Positions 9,337-16,698 of a DNA stretch of 64,000 bases are shown here, piece after piece (within the stretch, counting starts at the first letter, position 1; the number at the start of each line of letters is the position of its first letter). The notes under the pieces were generated by a model. The model saw nothing but the letters and a program-made list of their open reading frames with translations, did no database searches and was not told the DNA's origin. The position numbers and the translations under genes are program-made. Source of the DNA: Streptomyces sp. TRM70350 (GTDB taxonomy: Bacteria; Actinomycetota; Actinomycetes; Streptomycetales; Streptomycetaceae); NCBI RefSeq assembly GCF_019219825.1, contig NZ_JAHUXH010000008.1, positions 186,001-250,000 of the forward strand, read 5' to 3'.

Positions 9337-10287
9337 TCAGTTGCGGCCGACGGAGACGACGTTCCCGGCCTTGTTGATCACGACCCAGATCTTTCCGCTG
9401 GTGTACTTCCAGGTGCCGGCCGTCTTGCCCCTGGACTTCTTCCCATTCTTCACGGCATTCGCGACCATCTCCTGGCTGATGCCCCGCTGCGCCATCCGCT
9501 GCGCCGCGTGCCGGGAGATGCTCTTCACGCCGGTGGACAGCAGCAGGCGCCCGGCGACGATGGCCAGGGGGATGAACCACGCCGGGTCGGCCACCACCGG
9601 GAAGGCGGTGTTCGGCCCGGTGCGCACCGTCTGCACCAGAGCGCCGCCCTCGATCCGGTAGTCGGTCGGCACGGCCTCGCCGTTCGCGTCCTTCGCCCAC
9701 GGCGCGTCGAAGGTCCCCAGGTACTCGTCGCCTCGGCTGACCAGGACGCTGCCGTCCTCCAACTGCTCGGTCACCGCGTCGGCGGGCAGGCCGAGTGGGA
9801 AGCGGTACTCGGTCGGGGCGTCCGCGTCCCTGAGCGTGATCAGGGTACGCACGCCGTCCCGGTTGGGCTGGACGGCGAGGTCGTAGCCGTCGGCCGCGTC
9901 GGCGTACACCACGGTGCCACTGGCGCTGGCCGAAGCAGGGGCGTGGGCGGTGCCGGGCAGACCGAGCCGGACGACGTCGTCGCCGTAGGAGGACTCCACC
10001 GCACCGGCCGCGGTGGCGGGCGCGGTGATCCGCGCGGTGTGCAGGTCGGTGGGCACCTCGGCGCGGGTGGCGCCGTTACCCAGTGCGGTCCCCGCGACGA
10101 GGTCCGCGGTGCCGGTGACGCGTTCCACCACCTCGGCCGCCTGCGTGACGCGGCCGACGGGCGCGGTGCGAGTGTCTGCTTGGGCGACCGCGGCGGTGAG
10201 CAGTACGGATCCGGCGGTGCATCCCGCGACGAGTATCCGGGCCGTGACCCGGTGACGTCGGGGGAATCGGTTCATGGTGCGAGGCAT
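9337..10287 (-). CDS. Secreted protein with DUF4258-like toxin C-terminus
   Basis: 316 residues. A signal peptide (MPRTMNRFPRRHR, a hydrophobic run, cleavage near AQA-D at about 38) is followed by a roughly 190-residue beta-rich region. Next comes FPVVADPAW, a motif seen just before the C-terminal module of many actinobacterial secreted toxins. The last 65 residues (SRHAAQRMAQRGISQEMV to KIWVVINKAGNVVSVGRN) look like DUF4258, a RelE/BrnT-type RNase fold. The ATG at 10287 is chosen for AAGGA 7 nt upstream. The gene downstream encodes a DUF2283 protein. Toxic activity is inferred, not shown by the sequence. Confidence 0.8.
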   Translation of the reverse strand: MPRTMNRFPRRHRVTARILVAGCTAGSVLLTAAVAQADTRTAPVGRVTQAAEVVERVTGTADLVAGTALGNGATRAEVPTDLHTARITAPATAAGAVESSYGDDVVRLGLPGTAHAPASASASGTVVYADAADGYDLAVQPNRDGVRTLITLRDADAPTEYRFPLGLPADAVTEQLEDGSVLVSRGDEYLGTFDAPWAKDANGEAVPTDYRIEGGALVQTVRTGPNTAFPVVADPAWFIPLAIVAGRLLLSTGVKSISRHAAQRMAQRGISQEMVANAVKNGKKSRGKTAGTWKYTSGKIWVVINKAGNVVSVGRN

Positions 10288-10409
10288 GTGCGTCCTTGCT
10301 GACGGCCCGGAACGGGCCCGTGGTGAACAACAACGCCCGCAAGCCTGGCGATCGCCGCGCGCCACGGGTATCCGTCCGTCGGCGTGAAGTACCCCCGCCG
10401 ATCAGCGGG

Positions 10410-10604
10410 TCAGGGCGTGGGGGTGTTCTTGAGGGCGCGTATGAAGGTGGCGAAGGCTTCGGTCGGGAAGGTGAGGGTTGCCCTGGTCGGGGCCTTGGAG
10501 TCGCGGATGGCTGTGCGGGTGGGGGAGTTTGCGATCTCCACGCAGGCGTTGCCGTCGCCCTCGCCCGAGTAGGACGACTTCCGCCAGTTGTCGGGGGTGG
10601 TCAT
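10410..10604 (-). CDS. DUF397 domain protein
   Basis: 64 residues, MTTPDNWRKSSYSGEGDGNACVEIA then AIRDSKAPTRATLTF, the complete DUF397 pattern. These small proteins almost always follow an XRE/DUF5753 regulator in Streptomyces, where the pair is proposed to act like a switch and its partner. The ATG at 10604 gives the standard N-terminus. A GTG at 10616 overlapping the regulator's stop codon would add four residues. Confidence 0.93.
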   Translation of the reverse strand: MTTPDNWRKSSYSGEGDGNACVEIANSPTRTAIRDSKAPTRATLTFPTEAFATFIRALKNTPTP

Positions 10605-10612
10605 GGAGTGCC

Positions 10613-11449
10613 TCACAGCTCTTTCGCCAGCTCGTGGATGAAGTCACGCGACCGTTCGGGATCGAGTGATACAGCTTCTACCTTACGGAAGCGCGTTCGA
10701 TAGGCGTTGAGTTGAGCCTCGGAATCGAGGAAGACCGAGCCGTGGGGCGCGTCGCGTACCACTGTGTCCAGCCTGAGATGGGGGCCACCCACGTATGTCA
10801 TCGTGCTTGAGGCTGTTGCGAAGCCATCCAGGTCGAAGGGGATGACGCGCACGGTGATGTTGTCCGCGTCGGAGAGTTCCAGGACCTTGGCCAGCTGAGC
10901 TTGGGAGGCGGTGCGGTCGCTGACCCTGAACCGTAGGGCCGACTCGTGGATCACAAACTCGTACGGGCGGGTGACCTGCTGGCGCCTCAGTCGGTGGCAA
11001 ACGCGCAACTCAAGTTCCTCGTGGGTGAGTTCGGGGATTCTTGAAGAGAAGACCGCCCGGGCGTAATCCTCCGTCTGCAGCAGGCCCGGTACGTACAGGA
11101 TCGCCACCTCGTGCAGGAAGGTGGCGTGGTATTCGAGTTCGGCGAGGTCCAGGAACGGCGTCGGCAACAGACCCCGGTACTCCTCCCACCAGCCGCGTGT
11201 CCGGTCGGTGGCCTTGGCGACCAAGGCGTCGATGAACTTCTCGTCCGTGCACGCGTAGTGGGACGCGAGGCGGCGGAGCCGCTCCTCGCTCACGCCCGTG
11301 AGTCCGGATTCGATGTGGCTGATCTGCACACGGCCCGTCCCGAGCAGTGCTGCCGCCTCGCGGGCGGTGAGTCCTGCTGCCTCACGGAGTTTGCGCAACT
11401 CGACACCCAGGCGCACCTGGCGTGCCGTTGGTTCACGCCTCAGGACCAT
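10613..11449 (-). CDS. XRE-family regulator with DUF5753 domain (WhiJ-like)
   Basis: 278 residues. An N-terminal Cro/CI helix-turn-helix (about 12-68, LREAAGLTAREAAALLGTG) is followed by the DUF5753 ligand or partner domain with EYHATFLHEVAILYVPGLLQTEDYARAVF. Architecture and neighbours (DUF397 gene downstream, RsbW-like ATPase gene divergent) match the whiJ/abaA-like clusters that influence sporulation and antibiotic production in Streptomyces. The ATG at 11449 has GAGGAG 6 nt upstream. Its own function here is unknown. Confidence 0.93.
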   Translation of the reverse strand: MVLRREPTARQVRLGVELRKLREAAGLTAREAAALLGTGRVQISHIESGLTGVSEERLRRLASHYACTDEKFIDALVAKATDRTRGWWEEYRGLLPTPFLDLAELEYHATFLHEVAILYVPGLLQTEDYARAVFSSRIPELTHEELELRVCHRLRRQQVTRPYEFVIHESALRFRVSDRTASQAQLAKVLELSDADNITVRVIPFDLDGFATASSTMTYVGGPHLRLDTVVRDAPHGSVFLDSEAQLNAYRTRFRKVEAVSLDPERSRDFIHELAKEL

Positions 11450-11498
11450 CGATTGCTCCTCGGGTTCAACCCGCTTGACACTGTGGCTCGTTCGGCGT

Positions 11499-11534
11499 CA
11501 GGTTACGCGATCAGGTTGCTTGGGATGACAGGTT
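11499..11534. promoter_or_regulatory. Three CAGGTT direct repeats between the WhiJ-like gene and the ATPase gene
   Basis: CAGGTT occurs at 11499, 11512 and 11529, i.e. three copies in 36 bp of the divergent region. Such spacing suits a multimeric regulator; the XRE protein encoded alongside is the obvious candidate. Inference only. Confidence 0.35.
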
Positions 11535-11673
11535 AGCCCTACCGTCAGTGGCGCGGCGCACACACTGCGGAACGCCGGGGTGCCGGAAGCGCACCGCTTC
11601 GTCCTGCCATGACGGACGCGGCAATGACACCGCCCCCCACGACGACCCCTCTCCCGCCGAACGGAGTTGACTC

Positions 11674-12084
11674 ATGCCCGAAAACGAGTCCTGGGAGTAC
11701 TCCCTCCACATCCCGAACGACCTGCGTGCGGTCACCGTCAGCCGACGTACCCTTCGGCTGATCCTCACCCTGCACGGCCTGATCCGGCTCGTCGACGTCG
11801 CCGAGCTGCTGGCGACCGAGCTGGTCTCCAACGCCGTACGTCACACCAAGGGGCCCGCTGCCCTACGGGTGCGCTGGTCGGACGGTGTGCTGTGGATCGG
11901 GGCGTGGGACGCCGACCCTGAACCGCCCGAACCCCCGCGGCCCTTCGAAGAGGTCGCCGAGTTGGAGGACGGCCGGGGGCTGGCGCTCGTCCGGGCCTGT
12001 GCCGATGTGTGGGGGTGGCAGCCGCTGGCCAGGGACGGGAACCGGGGCAAGTTCGTGTGGTGCGAGCTGGCCTCGGCGGCGTGA
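11674..12084 (+). CDS. RsbW-like ATP-binding protein (GHKL serine kinase fold)
   Basis: 136 residues of a lone HATPase_c domain: N-box ELLATELVSNAVRHT and G-box EDGRGLALVRACADVWG. Such proteins are related to anti-sigma factors and in Streptomyces accompany WhiJ/DUF397 pairs. The ATG at 11674 is preceded by GGAG. Divergent from the XRE gene. Its target is unknown. Confidence 0.88.
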   Translation: MPENESWEYSLHIPNDLRAVTVSRRTLRLILTLHGLIRLVDVAELLATELVSNAVRHTKGPAALRVRWSDGVLWIGAWDADPEPPEPPRPFEEVAELEDGRGLALVRACADVWGWQPLARDGNRGKFVWCELASAA

Positions 12085-12163
12085 ACGTCTTGTCGCTGCC
12101 CGAAAGGGTGAACGATCCCGATCGCCCGGCAATCCGCTCCTTCGGCCCAGCAAGGTTGCGCAC

Positions 12164-13087
12164 ATGGTCACATCAGCTCACGAGGGCATGCACCGCATCT
12201 TCCAGGAGCGGCCCGAGATCCTCACGCCCATCTTTCAGCTGCTCGGCATCGAGTTACCCGAGAAGCCGACGGTGGACGCGATCGTCTCCGACGTGACGGA
12301 GGCCAAGCCGATGGCCCGCTACGTCGACACGGTGCTGCGGGTCAGCCCCGCCGACGGGGACGCCTTCCTCCTGGCTATCGAGTCCCAGGAAAAGCGCAAC
12401 CCCAAGAAGGAGCTGAGCTGGCCGTACTACGTCGCGTACCTCCAGTCCAAGTACGGACTGCCGGTACTGCTGATCGTGGCCTGCCGGGACCGGGCCACGG
12501 CGAAGTGGGCTGCGGGCCCGTTCGACTGCGCGGCCCGTGGCTGGACCGTCCAGCGGACGTATCCCTTGGTCGTGGGCCCGGACAACGTTCCGGTGATCAC
12601 GGACGAGAGAACGGCCGCAGAGAAGCCTGCCATGGCGGCGTTCTCCGCGCTGACACACGCCAACAGCCCTCATGTCGAGGCCATACTGGAGGCACTGGCC
12701 CGTGGCTCCAAGGGGCTGTCTCCTGAGGACTCGGACTTCATCGTCCAGTTCATGGACGCTGTCCTGGCTGGTACTCCCGCCGGAGAAAAATGGAGGAAAA
12801 TCATCATGACGTTCGTCAACTACTTTCCTGGCCGGGGCACCGTCATGGAGCGGGCCTACCTCGACGGCAAAGCCGAGGGCGAGGCCAAGGGCGAGGCCAA
12901 GGGAATTCTGCGCGTGCTGGAAGTGCGCGGGCTCGCTGTCTCCGATGAGGTTCGCGAACGCATCAGCACCTGTACCGACCTCGACCGCCTCAACGACTGG
13001 CTCGACCGGGCCGGCACCGTGGAGCATGCGGAAGACCTGTTCGACGCGGCCCCGGAGGCTCCCCCGAGCGCTCCTGAACGTGGTTGA
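12164..13087 (+). CDS. Rpn/PD-(D/E)XK-type nuclease-fold protein
   Basis: 307 residues resembling the Rpn (transposase_31/DUF4351-like) proteins. The N-terminal half contains a likely PD-(D/E)XK core: Asp in YVDTVLRV and Glu-x-Gln in LLAIESQEK. The C-terminal part has the KAEGEAKGEAKG linker and a helical tail (LRVLEVRGLAVSDEVRERI), both usual in the family. The ATG at 12164 is preceded by AAGG. It stands alone between the WhiJ-like cluster and acpS. Homologues act in recombination or phage defence; no role can be assigned here. Confidence 0.75.
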   Translation: MVTSAHEGMHRIFQERPEILTPIFQLLGIELPEKPTVDAIVSDVTEAKPMARYVDTVLRVSPADGDAFLLAIESQEKRNPKKELSWPYYVAYLQSKYGLPVLLIVACRDRATAKWAAGPFDCAARGWTVQRTYPLVVGPDNVPVITDERTAAEKPAMAAFSALTHANSPHVEAILEALARGSKGLSPEDSDFIVQFMDAVLAGTPAGEKWRKIIMTFVNYFPGRGTVMERAYLDGKAEGEAKGEAKGILRVLEVRGLAVSDEVRERISTCTDLDRLNDWLDRAGTVEHAEDLFDAAPEAPPSAPERG

Positions 13088-13161
13088 CCAGTGGACGGTT
13101 CCCAGCCGGTGAGGCCCGGGACGCGCAGTCGGGTCCGATCCTGCGGGTGTCGAACGGGTCG

Positions 13162-13167
13162 TAGGGT
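13162..13167 (+). promoter_or_regulatory. acpS -10 element (leaderless)
   Basis: TAGGGT ends 6 nt before the acpS GTG, with no Shine-Dalgarno sequence, so the message should start at the GTG. Confidence 0.6.
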
Positions 13168-13173
13168 GCCCAG

Positions 13174-13545
13174 GTGAGCATTATCGGGGTCGGTATTGAT
13201 GTCGCGGAGATCGACCGGTTCCAGGCGGCGTTGGAGCGTACGCCCGGGCTGGCCGATCGGCTGTTTCTGGAGAGCGAGTTGTTGCTGCCCAGCGGGGAGC
13301 GGCGCGGGATCGCCTCCCTCGCCGTGCGGTTCGCGGCCAAGGAGGCCCTCGCCAAGGCGCTCGGCGCTCCGGCCGGGCTGCACTGGACCGACGCCGAGGT
13401 CTATGTCGAGGGCAGCGGGCAGCCGCGGCTCCGGGTGACCGGGACCGTGGCCGCCCGCGCGGCCGAGCTGGGTGTGCGGTCATGGCATGTGTCGCTCAGC
13501 CATGACGCCGGGGTGGCTTCGGCTGTCGTCATCGCCGAGGGGTGA
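13174..13545 (+). CDS. acpS: Holo-[acyl-carrier-protein] synthase
   Basis: Transfers 4'-phosphopantetheine from CoA to acyl carrier protein. 123 residues with both family signatures: GIGVD-type [12 protein letters not shown] (metal ligand Asp9) and [12 protein letters not shown] (Glu57). The C-terminus [19 protein letters not shown] is typical. The GTG at 13174 places the first motif at the usual distance. The position before nnr and alr is conserved in Streptomyces. Confidence 0.97.
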   Translation: MSIIGVGIDVAEIDRFQAALERTPGLADRLFLESELLLPSGERRGIASLAVRFAAKEALAKALGAPAGLHWTDAEVYVEGSGQPRLRVTGTVAARAAELGVRSWHVSLSHDAGVASAVVIAEG

Positions 13546-13559
13546 AACGGCCCTCGGCG
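13533..13559. terminator. Convergent hairpin between acpS and the beta-helix gene
   Basis: A 9-bp perfect stem (CGCCGAGGG / CCCTCGGCG) with a 9-nt loop spanning the acpS stop codon. It lies between the ends of two converging genes. Confidence 0.6.
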
Positions 13560-13566
13560 GCAGGCG

Positions 13567-14757
13567 TCAGCAGATCGACTGGCTGCTGTTCACCAGTCTG
13601 TTGTTGCGGAAGGTCGTGTTCTGGCCGCAGGGGCTTTCCCGTATCGCCGAGTTGGTCACCGTCAGGTTCTGGATGGTGATGTCCCTGTTGTTCGGGAACT
13701 CCGAGCGGGCGGCCAGGCGGATCTCGCCGCCGCCCGTGACGCTGCCGCTCCGGGCCGCGAGGTTGACGTTGTAGCAGTTCTCGATCAGGACCGAGTTGTT
13801 GCCGGTGTTGGAGATCGTGACCCGGTCGATCACCGCGCCGCCGCTCTCCGAGACGCAGAAGACGCCGCGGCCGCCGCCTCGGGCCACGACTTCGCCCACG
13901 CGGATGTTCGTGGGGTAGCCGCTGCCCACGCGGCCGTTGCGGTTGGCCATGCGGAAGGCCGCGTAGCCGGTGCCGGTGCCCGCGTTCTCCGCGTCGACCT
14001 TGGTGACGGTGGCGTTGATCGTCTGGTTGAGGAGGAGGCCCGACTCGCCGACGTTGCGGGCGGTGACCGTGCCGATGGTGAGGCCGTCGACGCCGTACGT
14101 CTCCACCGCGTGACTGGACGCGCCGGAGACGTACACGTTGTCGATGCGGACGTTGCGCGTCCATTGGGACGTGTTGCCGCGGTTGTCGATGCGGATGCCC
14201 AGGCCGCGCGACAGGCGCATGTCGATCTGACCGAGGATCACGTTCTGCACATTGCGCATGAAGACGCCGTAGAGGGGAGTGCCGGTGACGTTGAGGTGCT
14301 GGACCTCCACGTCCCTGGTGCCGCGGGAGTAGATCGGGGCCTGGTCGCCGCTGCCGCTGCCGGTGACGTTGATGGTGCCGCAGACGTCGAGGGTCGTGTA
14401 GCTCGGGAGCGAGATGCGGGAACCGGCCGACATCGTGCCCGAGCCGCGTACCACTACGCGCTCCTTGCTCGTGCGGCCGGCCCTCAGGCTGTTGACGGCC
14501 GCCTGGACCGCGGAGCGCAGGTCGGTGCCGGTGTAGACCGTCGTGCTGCCTCGGCGGGCGGTCCAGGTGCTGCCGTTCCGGACGGCCTCGGCGTGGTACG
14601 AGCCCTCGCCGCACGCGGCTGCGGGGGCGGTTGTGGCGGCCTTTGCCGGGGCCGTCAGGGCGCCTGCGGTGGTGAGGAGGGCGATGGCGGCCGCGGCGGT
14701 GGCTATCGCTGCGGGCCTTCGTGTGAGGAGTGCGGGGAGTGCGGCTCTGCGTCCCAT
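13567..14757 (-). CDS. Secreted right-handed parallel beta-helix protein (pectate-lyase-like fold)
   Basis: 396 residues with a signal peptide (two Arg clusters, hydrophobic core, cleavage near AKA-AT at about 40). The remainder is a regular series of short strands rich in Asn, Val, Ile and Gly (DVEVQHLNVTG, NVILGQIDM, NVRIDNVYVSG, DITIQNLTVTN), as in pectate lyases and related polysaccharide-acting beta-helices. No catalytic residues could be assigned, so the substrate is open. The ATG at 14757 has GGAGGACC upstream. Two LacI-type palindromes lie in its promoter region. Confidence 0.85.
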   Translation of the reverse strand: MGRRAALPALLTRRPAAIATAAAAIALLTTAGALTAPAKAATTAPAAACGEGSYHAEAVRNGSTWTARRGSTTVYTGTDLRSAVQAAVNSLRAGRTSKERVVVRGSGTMSAGSRISLPSYTTLDVCGTINVTGSGSGDQAPIYSRGTRDVEVQHLNVTGTPLYGVFMRNVQNVILGQIDMRLSRGLGIRIDNRGNTSQWTRNVRIDNVYVSGASSHAVETYGVDGLTIGTVTARNVGESGLLLNQTINATVTKVDAENAGTGTGYAAFRMANRNGRVGSGYPTNIRVGEVVARGGGRGVFCVSESGGAVIDRVTISNTGNNSVLIENCYNVNLAARSGSVTGGGEIRLAARSEFPNNRDITIQNLTVTNSAIRESPCGQNTTFRNNRLVNSSQSIC

Positions 14758-14789
14758 GGGGGGTTGGTCCTCCGCTCGTGTGGGGTTGC

Positions 14790-14801
14790 TGAAGCGATTC
14801 G
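14790..14801. promoter_or_regulatory. LacI-type operator 2, upstream of the beta-helix gene
   Basis: TGAAGCGATTCG, 10 of 12 positions identical to the perfect palindrome 66 bp further upstream. It lies 33 bp before the ATG of the beta-helix gene. Confidence 0.5.
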
Positions 14802-14855
14802 GGTGTCGAGAGTGGGTGCCTTCAGGTCAACAGGTCGTTGTCGAAGGCGTTCGAC

Positions 14856-14867
14856 TGAATCGATTCA
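14856..14867. promoter_or_regulatory. LacI-type operator 1, upstream of the beta-helix gene
   Basis: TGAATCGATTCA, a perfect 12-bp palindrome with the central CG and flanking AAT/ATT typical of LacI-family operators. It lies 99 bp before the ATG of the beta-helix gene. No LacI gene is adjacent, so the regulator is elsewhere. Confidence 0.6.
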
Positions 14868-14941
14868 TCCTGTGGGGGTGGTGAGTTTGGCAATGGGGTG
14901 GCAAAGCGTCAATGGGTGCGACGGTGTCTTGGGGTGTGCGG

Positions 14942-14947
14942 GAGACT
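14942..14947 (+). promoter_or_regulatory. -10 element of the NAD(P)HX repair gene (leaderless)
   Basis: GAGACT, 7 nt before the ATG, with no Shine-Dalgarno sequence. Confidence 0.45.
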
Positions 14948-14954
14948 CGGGCGT

Positions 14955-16394
14955 ATGCGTACTGCGTACAACGTGGAGACGGTCCGGGCAGCTGAGCGGG
15001 AGTTGATGGCGCGGCTTCCGGAGGGGGCGTTGATGCAGCGGGCCGCGGCCGGGCTCGCCGCTGCCTGCGCGGAGTTGCTGGGGCGGGTGTACGGCAGCCG
15101 GGTGGTGCTGCTGGTCGGGAGCGGCGACAACGGGGGCGACGCGCTCTACGCCGGGGCGCGGTTGGCTCGGCGGGGGGCGGGGGTGACGGCTGTGCTGCTG
15201 TCGCCGGAGCGGGCTCATGGGGGTGGGCTCGGTGCGCTGCGGCGGGCGGGGGGCTCCGTTGTGGGGGCGGCGGGTGCTGAGGGGTTGATTGCGCGGGCTG
15301 ATCTGGTCGTTGACGGGATCGTGGGGATCGGGGGGAAGGGCGGGCTGCGGGCCGAGGCCGTGCCGTTGGCGGAGGCTGCTGCTCGGGCGCGGGCGGCTGT
15401 GGTCGCGGTCGATCTGCCGAGTGGTGTCGATGTCGATACGGGGGAAGTGCGGGGGGCGGCTGTCCGGGCGGATCTGACGGTGACGTTCGGGACGCACAAG
15501 CCGGGGTTGCTGGTGGATCCTGCGCGGGAGTACGCCGGGTCGGTGCGGCTTGTCGACATCGGGCTGGAGTTGCCGGGTGGGGGCGCCGAGTTGGAGGCCC
15601 TGCAGCATGCGGATGTGGCCGCGCTGTTGCCGGTGCCCGCTCCTGAGAGTGACAAGTATCGGCGGGGGGTGGTCGGGATCGCCGCCGGGTCGGCTCGGTA
15701 TCCGGGGGCCGCTGTACTGGCCGTTGCGGGGGCGTTGCGGGGTGGGGCGGGGGCCGTGCGGTACGTGGGGCCCGCCGGGGATGCGGTGATCGCGCGGTTT
15801 CCCGAGACGCTGGTGTCGGATCAGGGGCCTCGGCGGGCGGGGCGTGTGCAGGCGTGGGTCGTGGGGCCGGGGGCCGGGGACGACGCGGGCACGGTGGGCG
15901 AGGTGTTGCGGGCCGATGTGCCGGTGCTGGTGGACGCGGACGGGTTGCGGTTGGCGGAGGTCGGGGCTGTGCGGGGGCGGAGTGCGCCGACGTTGATGAC
16001 TCCGCACGCGGGGGAGGCCGCGGCGTTGCTGGGGGTGAGCCGGGAGGAGGTCGAGGGCGCTCGGCTCGCTGCGGTGCGGGAGTTGGCGGGGCGGTATGGG
16101 GCGACCGTGCTGCTGAAGGGGTCTACAACGTTGGTGGCTGAGGCGGGGGGTGGGGTGCCCGTACGGGTGAATGCGACCGGGACGGGGTGGCTGGCCACGG
16201 CCGGGAGTGGGGACGTGTTGTCGGGGCTTGCGGGGTCGTTGCTGGCGGCGGGGCTTTCGGCTCGGGATGCGGGGAGCGTGGGGGCGTATCTGCACGGGCT
16301 GGCCGGGAGGTTCGCCGCGGACGGGGCGCCGGTGGGGGCGCTGGATGTGGCGGGGGCGATTCCGGGGGCGTGGCGGGATGCCGTGAGCGTGTAA
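14955..16394 (+). CDS. nnr: Bifunctional NAD(P)H-hydrate epimerase / ADP-dependent dehydratase
   Basis: Repairs damaged NAD(P)H: the N-terminal YjeF_N domain (about 1-205) interconverts R and S hydrates, and the C-terminal ribokinase-like domain dehydrates the S form with ADP. 479 residues. Visible: GSGDNGGDALYAGARL and VVAVDLPSGVDVDTG in the first domain; DADGLRL, TPHAGEAAALLG and AGSGDVLSGLAGSLL in the second. The ATG at 14955 begins MRTAYNVETVRAAE, the usual N-terminus. Codon choice is strongly G-rich here. Confidence 0.95.
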   Translation: MRTAYNVETVRAAERELMARLPEGALMQRAAAGLAAACAELLGRVYGSRVVLLVGSGDNGGDALYAGARLARRGAGVTAVLLSPERAHGGGLGALRRAGGSVVGAAGAEGLIARADLVVDGIVGIGGKGGLRAEAVPLAEAAARARAAVVAVDLPSGVDVDTGEVRGAAVRADLTVTFGTHKPGLLVDPAREYAGSVRLVDIGLELPGGGAELEALQHADVAALLPVPAPESDKYRRGVVGIAAGSARYPGAAVLAVAGALRGGAGAVRYVGPAGDAVIARFPETLVSDQGPRRAGRVQAWVVGPGAGDDAGTVGEVLRADVPVLVDADGLRLAEVGAVRGRSAPTLMTPHAGEAAALLGVSREEVEGARLAAVRELAGRYGATVLLKGSTTLVAEAGGGVPVRVNATGTGWLATAGSGDVLSGLAGSLLAAGLSARDAGSVGAYLHGLAGRFAADGAPVGALDVAGAIPGAWRDAVSV

Positions 16395-16560
16395 GCGTGT
16401 AGGTGCCGGGCCGGTGGGGGTGCGGGGCCGTTGGGCGTGCGCGGATGCGGTGCGGGTGCGGGTGCGGTGGGGATGCGGGTCTGAGGGGTTCGCCCCCGCC
16501 GCCCCTATCCGTCCCGTCCCTGGGGGTGCCGCCCCCAGACCCCCGCTTCGGCCTGGACGG

Positions 16561-16585
16561 CCTCGTCCTCAAGCGCCGGACGGGC
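16561..16585. repeat. Dispersed intergenic repeat, copy A
   Basis: A 25-bp element containing CCTCGTCCTC and CGCCGGACGGGC. Its reverse complement occurs at 40976-41000 with 23 of 25 identical bases. The motif is also familiar from intergenic regions of other Streptomyces genomes. Confidence 0.7.
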
Positions 16586-16685
16586 TGATTGCGTCGGCCG
16601 GTACCGCGCGGCACCGAAGGCGGTGGGGAGGAGGCGGCGCTGACTGCGAGGGGGTCGGTGTCGAAGGGATGTCCGACCCCTCTGA

Positions 16686-16691
16686 GACACT
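16686..16691 (+). promoter_or_regulatory. alr -10 element (leaderless)
   Basis: GACACT, 7 nt before the alr ATG, with no Shine-Dalgarno sequence. Confidence 0.45.
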
Positions 16692-16698
16692 GTGCGCG

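Larger units (their letters stand above)
16395..16698. other. 304-nt intergenic stretch before alr
   Basis: No gene is supported. The stretch is extremely G-rich and holds a hairpin CTGGGGG-TGCCG-CCCCCAG (16520-16538) followed by one copy of a dispersed repeat (16561-16585). The alr promoter lies at its end. Confidence 0.6.

Noticed and set aside
9088..13087. A prophage, plasmid or integrative element for the accessory block
   Set aside because: No integrase, replication gene, tRNA target or flanking direct repeats were seen.
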